Shown here: piece after piece, positions 7,986 through 15,025 of the stretch | Numbering within the stretch: the stretch's first letter is position 1 | Layout: every line of letters starts with the position of its first letter | NCBI GenBank assembly: GCA_031267775.1 | Contig: JAIRYL010000224.1 | Span: 1 to 19,121 of the forward strand | Source: Tannerellaceae bacterium | Lineage (GTDB): Bacteria; Bacteroidota; Bacteroidia; Bacteroidales; Tannerellaceae | Direction of reading: 5' to 3' | DNA: 19,121 nucleotides | Notes under the pieces: model-generated | The model's input: only the letters and a program-made list of their open reading frames with translations | The model's database searches: none | Told to the model about the DNA's origin: nothing | Program-made: the position numbers and the translations under genes

Positions 7986-9533
7986 TCAGTTCTTTTTCAT
8001 TGTATAATCGGTGACGCCTAATGCCTGGTAAGACTGCAGCAAGGCTTCGTCGTTGTCCGAAATCATCAGCAGAATGTCGCCTTCTTTTAAAAGCGTGCTT
8101 CCTTTGGGGATAAAATAGCGCCCGTCGCGCATCACCATTACCGCCAATGTATGATCGGGCAGGGTTAGTTCCATCAGTTTGTTTCCATGTTCCAATACGG
8201 CCGGCGTAATCTCTATCTCGCTCATTGCGCTCTTTATTCCGTCGGGAAGTTCTATGCCGAAAACATCCTGCCGCTCCGGTTCGTCTACCATACCCAATAA
8301 TTTAGCCGCAGAGGTAACGGTAGTTCCCTGTATCAGCAACGAAAGGATGGTTATAAAAAACACGATATTAAAAATAAGCCCGGCATGCTCCACCCCGGCC
8401 GTAAGCGGATAGGTGGCAAAGATAATAGGCACGGCGCCCCGCAGCCCCACCCACGATATATAACATTTGCCCCGGAAAGAGAAATTTTTAAAAGGTATCA
8501 AACACAGGAATATGCTTGCCGGACGGGCAAACAATATCATAAATACGCCCACAACCAGCCCGATAAGCGCTACCGACAAAAGCTCGTGCGGATTTACCAG
8601 CAGGCCTAAGGTGAGGAACATGACAATTTGCCATAACCAGGTAAAACCGTCGAAGAACGTACCGATACTTTTTTTATGGATAAGCTTGCTGTTTCCTACT
8701 ACCAGTCCTGCCACGTACACGGCCAGGTAACCGTTTCCTTTCATCAGCGTGATGGCGGCAAAGGTAAAGAAAGCTGCAGCCATAAGGAGAATGGGGTACA
8801 TCGCTTCGTTGTCAAGGTTGATGCGGTTAATTGTCCAGACGGTCAGTTTGCCCAGCAGGTATCCTGCCGCCGCTCCCCATACCAGTTGAACAAACAGCGT
8901 AAGTACGGCTTCGCCCAAATTCATGCCGCCTGTTTGAATATAAGATATCATCAGCAAGGTAAGCATATAGGCCATCGGGTCGTTGCTGCCGCTTTCCAGT
9001 TCGAGGGTAGGACGAAGTTTTTCTTTCAGATAGATACTTTTGCTTCGGAGGATAGAGAATACGGAGGCCGAATCGGTAGACGACATAACCGACGCCAATA
9101 ATAACGATTCGGGAAACGTAAGGGTGGGACGCCCTGCTATCCAGCAAAACAGATAATAGATAAATCCGCCTGTAATGAATGTAGTAGCCAATACTCCTAC
9201 GGTAGCCAGCATCACGCCCTGCGCAGCTATGGGCTTGACGTCTTTGTATTTGGTATCCATGCCGCCCGAAAACAGGATAATGGTTAGCGCCAGCATACCT
9301 ATAAACTGGGCTACGCCCGGATTGCTAAACTGAATGCCCAGTCCGTCGCTGCCAAACAGCATCCCCACGCCAAGGAAAATAAGCAGCGAAGGCAGTCCGA
9401 AACGAAAACCTGCTTTACCGGCAAAAATACTGAAGAACAATATGACTGATACGATTAATAATACAAATTCAGCGCTGCTGACCAATGGGTGTAATCCATG
9501 AAACATAAACGGGATAATTTTATTGACAATCAT
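7986..9533 (-). CDS. CPA1-family potassium/proton antiporter with C-terminal RCK_C domain
   Basis: From ATG 9533 the protein has 515 residues. About twelve hydrophobic segments fill residues 15-415 of a Na+/H+-exchanger fold, with the family motifs SSTDSASVFSILR, ELESGSNDPMAYML and WVGLRGAVPIIFAT. Asn-Asp in SGSNDP are the expected ion-binding residues. The soluble tail (about 435-510: GNKLMELTLPDH, FIPKGSTLLKEGDILLMISD) is a TrkA_C/RCK_C ligand-binding domain, as in NhaP2/CvrA. It should expel K+ (or Na+) in exchange for protons across the inner membrane. The frame is open for another 65 codons upstream, but that Arg/Lys-rich stretch is unlike the family, so I place the start at MIVNKIIPFMF; MFHGLHPL (9506) is a possible alternative. 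It heads the unit with porX, tsaE and the Imm17-like gene. Confidence 0.9.
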   Translation of the reverse strand: MIVNKIIPFMFHGLHPLVSSAEFVLLIVSVILFFSIFAGKAGFRFGLPSLLIFLGVGMLFGSDGLGIQFSNPGVAQFIGMLALTIILFSGGMDTKYKDVKPIAAQGVMLATVGVLATTFITGGFIYYLFCWIAGRPTLTFPESLLLASVMSSTDSASVFSILRSKSIYLKEKLRPTLELESGSNDPMAYMLTLLMISYIQTGGMNLGEAVLTLFVQLVWGAAAGYLLGKLTVWTINRINLDNEAMYPILLMAAAFFTFAAITLMKGNGYLAVYVAGLVVGNSKLIHKKSIGTFFDGFTWLWQIVMFLTLGLLVNPHELLSVALIGLVVGVFMILFARPASIFLCLIPFKNFSFRGKCYISWVGLRGAVPIIFATYPLTAGVEHAGLIFNIVFFITILSLLIQGTTVTSAAKLLGMVDEPERQDVFGIELPDGIKSAMSEIEITPAVLEHGNKLMELTLPDHTLAVMVMRDGRYFIPKGSTLLKEGDILLMISDNDEALLQSYQALGVTDYTMKKN

Positions 9534-9541
9534 TTGATTAG

Positions 9542-9548
9542 CAAAATA
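9542..9548 (-). promoter_or_regulatory. Weak -7-like element before the antiporter gene
   Basis: On the minus strand TATTTTG is one base short of the TAnnTTTG consensus, and a TTG lies about 21 bp upstream. It would start transcription within a few bases of ATG 9533, or about 30 bases before ATG 9506. The match is imperfect, so this is a candidate only. Confidence 0.2.
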
Positions 9549-9794
9549 AGTGAAAAATAGGCAAAGACACAAGTTTGTAGCAATAGAATTATTGGCTGTT
9601 TCGCATATTTTGTTTATTGCTTCTACAGTAACGCAGGGGCGGCGCCGTTTTTTTCCGTTTCTTAACACGCGGGCGTACGTACCGTTGCGCAGGATGATTT
9701 TTTTTCGTAAGAGACAGTCGACAGTCAAGCGCGCGCAAGGGAGGCTTTGCCGACGGCCTGGCGCGTACTTTTTGGCGGGTAAAAGACCCCTCGA

Positions 9795-9926
9795 AAAATC
9801 ATAAGTAAGATTTCAAAAAATCATAAGCAAGATTTTCAAAAATCATAAGCAAGATTTTTTAAAATCATAAGTAAGATTTTTCAAAATCATAAGCAAGATT
9901 TTTTAAAATCATAAGTAAGATTTTTT
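9795..9926. repeat. Six tandem copies of a 22-bp dyad repeat
   Basis: Units begin at 9795, 9817, 9839, 9861, 9883 and 9905, an exact 22-bp period. The core AAAATCATAAGYAAGATTTT is an interrupted palindrome: AAAATC and GATTTT flank an 8-base centre whose sixth base is T, C, C, T, C, T in the six copies. The two bases between units vary. The period is close to two helical turns, so equivalent faces would line up. No coding frame runs through it. Protein-binding array, iteron-like site and neutral minisatellite are all possible. Confidence 0.9.
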
Positions 9927-9927
9927 A

Positions 9928-9971
9928 GACGGATACGTATGGAAATTCGGACGGATACGTATGGAAATTCA
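9928..9971. repeat. Two tandem copies of a second, unrelated 22-bp repeat
   Basis: Copies start at 9928 and 9950; 21 of 22 bases are identical (GACGGATACGTATGGAAATT plus two bases). Each contains the perfect 8-bp palindrome ATACGTAT. The block begins one base after the preceding six-copy array would start a seventh unit, and has the same 22-bp period despite having no sequence similarity to it. Confidence 0.9.
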
Positions 9972-10034
9972 GGCGCGGTCTATTTCTGCGAAAAGCGCTC
10001 CCTTTTGCGCAGGCATATCCGGCCATATTAAATT

Positions 10035-10160
10035 GAGAATGGAGAATGGAGAATGGAGAATTAGCAAATGGATCAGACGCTTCTTGCATGGGTAGAATGA
10101 TTGCCGTGCCTTTTTTTCGTTCGATTTATTTTAATTCTCCATTCTCCATTCTCCATTCCC
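10035..10160. repeat. Long inverted repeat with internally repetitive arms (MITE-like)
   Basis: The left arm, 10035-10063, is built from GAGAATG-type heptamers ending in GGAGAATTA. The right arm, 10132-10160, is its reverse complement at 28 of 29 positions. The 68-bp core has no coding frame of note. Each arm is itself a tandem of the 7-mer GGAGAAT. From memory, similar GGAGAAT stretches are scattered in Bacteroidota and other genomes. The form fits a small non-autonomous or hairpin element, but I see no target-site duplication that would prove mobility. Confidence 0.8.
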
Positions 10161-10174
10161 CTGGCGGATTGACT

Positions 10175-10208
10175 GGCAAGTTTTAAAAAAGGCTTGCCTC
10201 CATTTTTT
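10175..10208 (+). terminator. Terminator-like hairpin
   Basis: GGCAAG (10175-10180) and CTTGCC (10193-10198) can pair around a 12-base A/T-rich loop, and a T-rich tract (ATTTTTTTA) follows within a few bases. No plus-strand gene lies directly upstream. If real, it would end transcripts from the repeat region or shield the following lipoprotein gene. Confidence 0.35.
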
Positions 10209-10218
10209 TACAGGGGCA

Positions 10219-10250
10219 GTTGAATGTTTTTGCTAAAGGCGTTACATTTG
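10219..10250 (+). promoter_or_regulatory. Promoter of the transglutaminase-like lipoprotein gene
   Basis: TACATTTG (10243-10250) matches the -7 consensus TAnnTTTG. GTTG (10219-10222) is a near match to the -33 TTTG, with 20 bp between the elements. The predicted start of transcription falls around 10257, about a dozen bases before the ATG at 10270. Confidence 0.55.
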
Positions 10251-10269
10251 TATCAAATTAAATATAAGT

Positions 10270-12936
10270 ATGAATAAAAAAAGTATCATCGCCGCTTATC
10301 TAAGCGTTTGCCTGATCATGAATACCGGATGCGACAGGAGTAATCATTTGTTTGCCGATAAAGCAGTCAGAGAACAAATTGCCGCTGATTTTCAGCATAA
10401 ACAGGCTATCCTTTCCCATGGAGAATTATTTTCTGTATTCAACAAACAATTATCCGAAGAAGAACGGGAGGCGCTTTCCTTTTTATATGCCTATATGCCT
10501 TTGGGGGATATAACCGATTATAGCGGCGACTTTTATCTGAAAAATGTGCAGACAACCCTTCGGGCAAAAACAGAAATGCCCTGGGGGAAAGAGATACCGG
10601 AGGTTATTTTTCGTCATTTTGTGTTGCCGGTACGAATCAATAACGAGAATCTGGACGAGAGCCGCATGCTTTTTTACGAAGAACTGAAAAACCGGGTACA
10701 AGGCCTTTCTCTGTACGACGCCGTATTGGAAATAAACCACTGGTGTCATGAAAAGGTGATTTATACGCCCTCCGATTCGCGCACTTCTTCGCCCTTAGCT
10801 ACTGTTAAGGCAGCCTGCGGGCGCTGTGGCGAAGAATCTGTTTTTACCGTAGCCGCCTTGCGTTCGGCAGGTATTCCTGCCCGCCAGGTATATACGCCTC
10901 GCTGGGCGCATACCGACGATAATCATGCCTGGGTAGAAGCTTGGGTAGATGGCAAATGGTATTTTCTGGGGGCATGCGAGCCCGAACCTGTATTGAATAT
11001 GGCTTGGTTTAATGGCCCGGCTTTTCGGGGTATGCTGATGCACACTAAGGCGTTTGGCCGTTATGAAGGCCCGGAGGAGATTATGGAAACCACCGGTTGC
11101 TATACCGAAATAAACGTGACGGAAAATTATGCGCCTGCAGCCCGCTGTACAGTTACCGTAACAGAGGCAGACGGAACTCCGGCCCGCAAGGCTCGGGTTG
11201 AATTTAAACTGTATAACTATGCCGAATTTTTTACCGTAGCCAGTAAATTTACAGATTCCAAAGGAAATGCGTCGCTCTTGGCCGGTAAGGGAGATATGCT
11301 GGTTTGGGCAACAAAAAACGGGCGGTTTGGCTTTCGCAAAGTATCTTTTGGAAAAGACACCGAAGTTTCTGTCGCATTAGATAAAAAACCGGGCGATCCG
11401 TTTGATTTGCCCATAGATATAATTCCCCCGGCGGATGGCTCGATACCTGCGTATGCCGCCGACGTACAAAAAGAAGAAAATGCCCGGCGGATGGAGGAAG
11501 AAGACCGGATTCGCAATCGATACGTCGCTACATTTTATACAGAAGAAAAAGCGTATGCATTAGCCCATGAACTGGGAACAGACCCGGAGAAAACAAAACA
11601 ATTCTTGCTTAACAGTCGCGGCAACCGGGCGGAGATAGAAAACTTTCTGCGTTTGGCTGCTCCCCATAAGCGTCCTGCCGCCATGGCGCTGCTCGAATCT
11701 GTTTCTTCCAAAGACTTGCGGGATACGCCGGCTTCGGTATTTACCGATCATCTGGCGCACTCGGCAGAAGATAACAGTCCGCTATTCTACGATTATATAC
11801 AAAACCCAAGAGTGCAAAATGAATTACTGACAAGCTATCGCTCCTTTCTCCAAAACGCTATGCAAACAGCATTCGCTTCGCCGGTTAAAGATAATCCGCA
11901 GGTATTGGTAGAATGGGTAAAGAAACATATCGCCCTGAAAGACGAATTGAATCCGCAGCGAATTCCTGTCAGGCCCCTGGGCGTATGGAATGCGCGCGTA
12001 GCAGATACGGATTCGCGAAATATATTCTTTGTATCTGTAGCCCGAAGTTTGGGCGTCCCTGCGCGTATCGAACCGGTTGCAGGCAACGTACAATATTTTG
12101 CCAATCGGGGCTGGACCGACGTAGATTTTGAAGCAAGCGCTCCGCCCGTATCCGTACAAGGCAAAGTCGAAGCGTCTTACACGGCTGTTAAAGCGCTTGA
12201 CAATCCCAAATATTACAGCCATTTCACCCTTGCTAAAATATTACCGGACGGCAAACTGCAAACGTTAAATTTTGAAGCCGAAAATCATGCAGATATGGGA
12301 TGGGGCGATACATGGAGCCAACTGCTCAAAACGCCTCTGCCGATAGACGAAGGTCATTATGCGCTTGTTACAGGCGCCCGTATGGCCAAAGGAAATGTAT
12401 TAGCCAAGCTTTCATCTTTCAGTATTCTGCCGGGAAAAACGACTGAAATCTCTTTGGTCATGCGAGAAAATCAGGATGATATACAGGTAATCGGCAACAT
12501 AAATGCCGAAGCGACATTCAGGCTGCCCGACAGCGGAGAGGAGAAAAGTATCTTATCTGCCGCCGGACGGGGTTATTTTGTAATAGGCATTCTCGGCGCC
12601 CGACAGGAACCAACCAATCATGCCATGCGCGACATTGCCGCCGTTACGAAAGACTTGGAAAAATGGAACCGGAGCATCATTTTATTGTTTAAAGATGAAC
12701 AGGGCCGGAAAAATTTCGACACAAAAGAGTTTGGCGTTCTTCCTGCCACTGTTACTTATGGCATAGACAGCGATAATCAGATTACAGACATGTTGGTTTC
12801 TGCCCTGAAATTACCAAACAGTACGATATTGCCTGTTTTTGTAATAGCCGATACCTTTGGCCGGGTAGTATTTGTATCGCAAGGATACGCCATTGGTTTA
12901 GGAGAACAAATGTTACGGGTAATTCATAAACTTTAA
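10270..12936 (+). CDS. Large transglutaminase-like lipoprotein with a second TG-like and a C-terminal thioredoxin-like region
   Basis: This 888-residue protein starts with a lipoprotein-like signal (IAAYLSVCLIMNTGC, lipidated Cys21; the -3 Asn is unusual), so it is probably membrane-anchored outside the cytoplasm. Residues about 135-245 form a transglutaminase/cysteine-protease-like core: Cys186 in GRCGEES, His219 in DDNHAWVEAW and an acidic third position at Glu237 (LGACEPEP), where many families have Asp. A carboxypeptidase-regulatory-like beta domain follows (about 290-372). A second region near 540-620 (FFVSVARSLGVPARIEP, then RGWTDVDFEA) looks like a degenerate transglutaminase half lacking the Cys. 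The last 120 residues (LPVFVIADTFGRVVFVSQGY) resemble a thioredoxin fold without CxxC. Substrate and role are unknown; peptide or cell-envelope processing is plausible. It has its own promoter and no partner genes. Confidence 0.8.
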   Translation: MNKKSIIAAYLSVCLIMNTGCDRSNHLFADKAVREQIAADFQHKQAILSHGELFSVFNKQLSEEEREALSFLYAYMPLGDITDYSGDFYLKNVQTTLRAKTEMPWGKEIPEVIFRHFVLPVRINNENLDESRMLFYEELKNRVQGLSLYDAVLEINHWCHEKVIYTPSDSRTSSPLATVKAACGRCGEESVFTVAALRSAGIPARQVYTPRWAHTDDNHAWVEAWVDGKWYFLGACEPEPVLNMAWFNGPAFRGMLMHTKAFGRYEGPEEIMETTGCYTEINVTENYAPAARCTVTVTEADGTPARKARVEFKLYNYAEFFTVASKFTDSKGNASLLAGKGDMLVWATKNGRFGFRKVSFGKDTEVSVALDKKPGDPFDLPIDIIPPADGSIPAYAADVQKEENARRMEEEDRIRNRYVATFYTEEKAYALAHELGTDPEKTKQFLLNSRGNRAEIENFLRLAAPHKRPAAMALLESVSSKDLRDTPASVFTDHLAHSAEDNSPLFYDYIQNPRVQNELLTSYRSFLQNAMQTAFASPVKDNPQVLVEWVKKHIALKDELNPQRIPVRPLGVWNARVADTDSRNIFFVSVARSLGVPARIEPVAGNVQYFANRGWTDVDFEASAPPVSVQGKVEASYTAVKALDNPKYYSHFTLAKILPDGKLQTLNFEAENHADMGWGDTWSQLLKTPLPIDEGHYALVTGARMAKGNVLAKLSSFSILPGKTTEISLVMRENQDDIQVIGNINAEATFRLPDSGEEKSILSAAGRGYFVIGILGARQEPTNHAMRDIAAVTKDLEKWNRSIILLFKDEQGRKNFDTKEFGVLPATVTYGIDSDNQITDMLVSALKLPNSTILPVFVIADTFGRVVFVSQGYAIGLGEQMLRVIHKL

Positions 12937-13023
12937 GAATTCCATTTTAAAACAAACCGGCAACAATCTATTTCATTTAAAAATATTAAACGGCGAATGA
13001 ATGGCTGATTGTTACTAATTTAC

Positions 13024-13031
13024 TACATTTG
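13024..13031 (+). promoter_or_regulatory. -7 promoter element of the Lrp/AsnC gene
   Basis: TACATTTG matches TAnnTTTG and ends 36 bases before ATG 13068. The -33 region has only a TTG near 13009, which is too close, so the upstream half is weak. Its position excludes the in-frame start at 13029, which overlaps the element. Confidence 0.5.
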
Positions 13032-13067
13032 TCCTGTATTGAAAAATCAGATATAAACAGAAAGAAC

Positions 13068-13541
13068 ATGGCACGCCACCAATTAGATGCATTAGACGAA
13101 AAAATATTAAAACTTATTATCAATAATGCGCGTATGCCTTTCCTTGAAGTAGCGCGGGAATGTAACGTTTCGGGAGCTGCCATTCACCAGCGTATCCAGA
13201 AACTTACCAGTTTGGGAATAATAAAAGGTTCCGAATTTATTCTTGATAATACCAAAGTGGGTTACGAAACATGCGCTTATGTGGGGTTGTTCCTTAAATC
13301 GCCGGGACAGTTTCCGGAAGTAACAGCCGCATTAAAAGAAATTCCGGAAGTAGTAGAATGTCATTATACCACCGGACAATATGATTTATTCATAAAAATC
13401 TATGCAAAAAACAACCAGCATTTATTGCATATTATCCACAAAAAACTGCAACCTCTGGGATTAGCCCGCACAGAATCGCTCATCTCCTTCAAAGAGGCCT
13501 TCAAAAAACAAATACCGATTGATTTGGACGAAGATTCCTGA
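13068..13541 (+). CDS. Lrp/AsnC-family transcriptional regulator
   Basis: The 157-residue protein has an AsnC-type winged helix-turn-helix (about 4-60: LDALDEKILKLIINNARMP, then VARECNVSGAAIHQRIQKL) and a RAM ligand-binding domain (about 68-145: YVGLFLKSPGQF, VECHYTTGQYDLFIKI). Such proteins form dimers to octamers that sense amino acids and bind DNA. ATG 13068 (MARHQLDALDEK) is chosen because it gives the normal family N-terminus and lies downstream of the -7 element; the open frame back to 13029 does not. The gene converges on asnS 13 bp away. In E. coli AsnC controls asnA, so the neighbourhood is suggestive, but it does not show that asparagine is the ligand here. Confidence 0.9.
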   Translation: MARHQLDALDEKILKLIINNARMPFLEVARECNVSGAAIHQRIQKLTSLGIIKGSEFILDNTKVGYETCAYVGLFLKSPGQFPEVTAALKEIPEVVECHYTTGQYDLFIKIYAKNNQHLLHIIHKKLQPLGLARTESLISFKEAFKKQIPIDLDEDS

Positions 13542-13542
13542 A

Positions 13543-13572
13543 AATAATTGCGAATTAAAATTCGCAATTATT
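13543..13572. terminator. Perfect 14-bp inverted repeat between the Lrp gene and asnS
   Basis: AATAATTGCGAATT (13543-13556) and AATTCGCAATTATT (13559-13572) are exact reverse complements with two bases between them. The repeat starts 2 bases after the Lrp gene stop and covers the asnS stop and its last five codons. It is AT-rich and symmetric, so it could end transcripts from both sides. There is no long T-run after it on the plus strand and only a short one on the minus strand. Confidence 0.6.
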
Positions 13573-14913
13573 CGGCGTACGGGGGAAGGGTATTACGTCT
13601 CGGATATTAGCCATACCGGTTACAAATAATAACAATCGCTCAAAACCTAAGCCAAAACCCGAATGAGGAGCCGTTCCGAAACGGCGCGTATCCAGATACC
13701 ACCAAATGTCTTTTGTTGGCACTCCCATTTCTCTTGCACGCTCGGACAGTTTTGTATAATCTTCTTCACGCTGCGATCCGCCTATTATCTCGCCTATTTT
13801 CGGGAATAACACGTCCATTGCGCGAACCGTTTTGCCGTCGTCATTCTGTTTCATATAGAAAGACTTTATTTCTTTCGGATAATCCGTCAGGATAACCGGA
13901 CATTTAAAATGATTTTCCACCAAATACCGTTCATGTTCCGACGCTAAATCCGCTCCCCAAAATATAGGATACTCAAACGTATGCCCCTTCGCTACAGCTT
14001 CTTCCAGAATCTTTACCCCTTCGGTATATGATAGCCTGACAAACTGCTGCTTTAATACAAAGTCCAACCGTTCAATCAGCTCTTTATCTACCCTTTGGCT
14101 AAGGAATCGGATATCGTCCAAACAATGATCCAGCGCCCATTGGATACAATATTTAATAAAGTCTTCGGCCAGTTGCATATTTTCTGCAATTTCATTGAAT
14201 GCAACTTCCGGTTCAATCATCCAAAATTCGGCCAAGTGTCGCGGCGTATTTGAATTTTCAGCGCGGAAAGTAGGCCCAAATGTATAAATAGCTCCTAAAG
14301 CCATAGCGGCCAATTCGCCTTCCAATTGTCCCGAAACCGTCAAGCTGGCTTGTTTGCCAAAGAAATCGTTTGCAGTAACTACCTGAAACATTTCTCCGGC
14401 CCCTTCGCAGTCGGAAGCCGTAATGATAGGCGTATGAAAATAAAAGAATCCCCTGTCGTGAAAAAACGTATGAATGGCGATAGCCATATGATGGCGAATA
14501 CGAAATATTGCGCCAAATGTATTAGTACGCGGACGCAGATGCGCTATTTCGCGAAGAAATTCAAATGAATGCCCTTTCTTTTGTAACGGATAGGCAGCAG
14601 GGTCTGCCGTACCATAAATCCGAATTTCTTTAGCTTGAATTTCGGCGTCCTGCCCTTGCCCCTGCGATTCTACCAAAATACCGTTTACGCCAATACAGGA
14701 GCCGGTTGTAACCGGTTTCAGAAACTCTTCTCCCAACGTATTCACATCTACAACGATTTGAACATTATGTACTGTAGAACCGTCGTTCAGCGCAATAAAA
14801 TTGACTTGTTTACCACCTCTGCGGGTACGAACCCATCCCTTCACATGAACGGTTGCGCCAAATGCTTTACTTGCAAGCACATCTGCAATTTTTGTTCTTT
14901 TAATTGCTTCCAT
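13555..14913 (-). CDS. asnS: Asparaginyl-tRNA synthetase
   Basis: This cytoplasmic class II synthetase charges tRNA-Asn with asparagine. The 452 residues comprise an N-terminal OB-fold anticodon-binding domain (about 18-105: VHVKGWVRTRRGGKQVNFIA) and the catalytic core. Motif 1 lies around IRHHMAIAIHTFFHDRGFF; motif 2 includes PTFRAENSNTPRHLAEFWMI; motif 3 is GFGLGFERLLLFVTG, and the end IRDVIPFPRTP is typical. TASDCEGAGEMFQV is the usual AsnRS segment. Slightly shorter than E. coli AsnS (466), but all motifs are present. It lies 112 bp after the pseudouridine synthase gene, behind a nested hairpin element. No TAnnTTTG is visible just upstream, so it is probably transcribed with purB and the synthase gene. 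Confidence 0.96.
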   Translation of the reverse strand: MEAIKRTKIADVLASKAFGATVHVKGWVRTRRGGKQVNFIALNDGSTVHNVQIVVDVNTLGEEFLKPVTTGSCIGVNGILVESQGQGQDAEIQAKEIRIYGTADPAAYPLQKKGHSFEFLREIAHLRPRTNTFGAIFRIRHHMAIAIHTFFHDRGFFYFHTPIITASDCEGAGEMFQVVTANDFFGKQASLTVSGQLEGELAAMALGAIYTFGPTFRAENSNTPRHLAEFWMIEPEVAFNEIAENMQLAEDFIKYCIQWALDHCLDDIRFLSQRVDKELIERLDFVLKQQFVRLSYTEGVKILEEAVAKGHTFEYPIFWGADLASEHERYLVENHFKCPVILTDYPKEIKSFYMKQNDDGKTVRAMDVLFPKIGEIIGGSQREEDYTKLSERAREMGVPTKDIWWYLDTRRFGTAPHSGFGLGFERLLLFVTGMANIRDVIPFPRTPNNCEF

Positions 14914-14935
14914 ATTTGTTATAGTTAATAAAAGC

Positions 14936-15021
14936 CTCTCCTGCGCCTCCTTTTAAAGAAAGGCGTAGAGAGACCCGGCTATTGTTTTATTTCATCCTCC
15001 CCAAAAGGGGGAGACGGAGAG
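14936..15021. repeat. Nested hairpin cassette between the pseudouridine synthase gene and asnS
   Basis: Three layers of symmetry are visible. Outer CTCTCC (14936-14941) and GGAGAG (15016-15021) are inverted copies. The left half holds a stem from CTCTC/GCGCCT/CTTT to AAAGGCGTAGAGAG (14959-14972). The right half is CTCCCC-AAAA-GGGGGAG (14997-15013). The pieces are GC-rich against AT-rich surroundings. It could be a mobile palindromic repeat or act as a processing or attenuation signal between the two genes. The right hairpin might serve as a weak terminator for the synthase gene. Confidence 0.6.
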
Positions 15022-15025
15022 ATTT

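Larger units (their letters stand above)
9534..10269. other. Gene-free, repeat-dense intergenic region
   Basis: About 735 bases separate the divergent antiporter and transglutaminase genes. Bases 9534-9794 hold the antiporter upstream region and a stretch with long T runs and GC-rich words (9610-9790) with no recognisable gene. From 9795 there are six 22-bp repeats, then two copies of a second 22-bp repeat, an unassigned spacer (9972-10034), a long inverted repeat (10035-10160), a terminator-like hairpin (10175-10208) and the promoter of the lipoprotein gene. Confidence 0.75.

Noticed and set aside
9534..9728. 65-codon N-terminal extension of the antiporter
   Set aside because: The extension is basic and unlike the family, runs across T-rich intergenic DNA, and leaves a normal N-terminus at 9533.
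9795..9971. CRISPR array
   Set aside because: The units are contiguous 22-bp repeats with only two variable bases between dyads; there are no unique spacers and no cas genes nearby.
10035..10160. Insertion sequence
   Set aside because: The inverted repeat encloses only 68 bp and no transposase frame, so at most it is a non-autonomous element.
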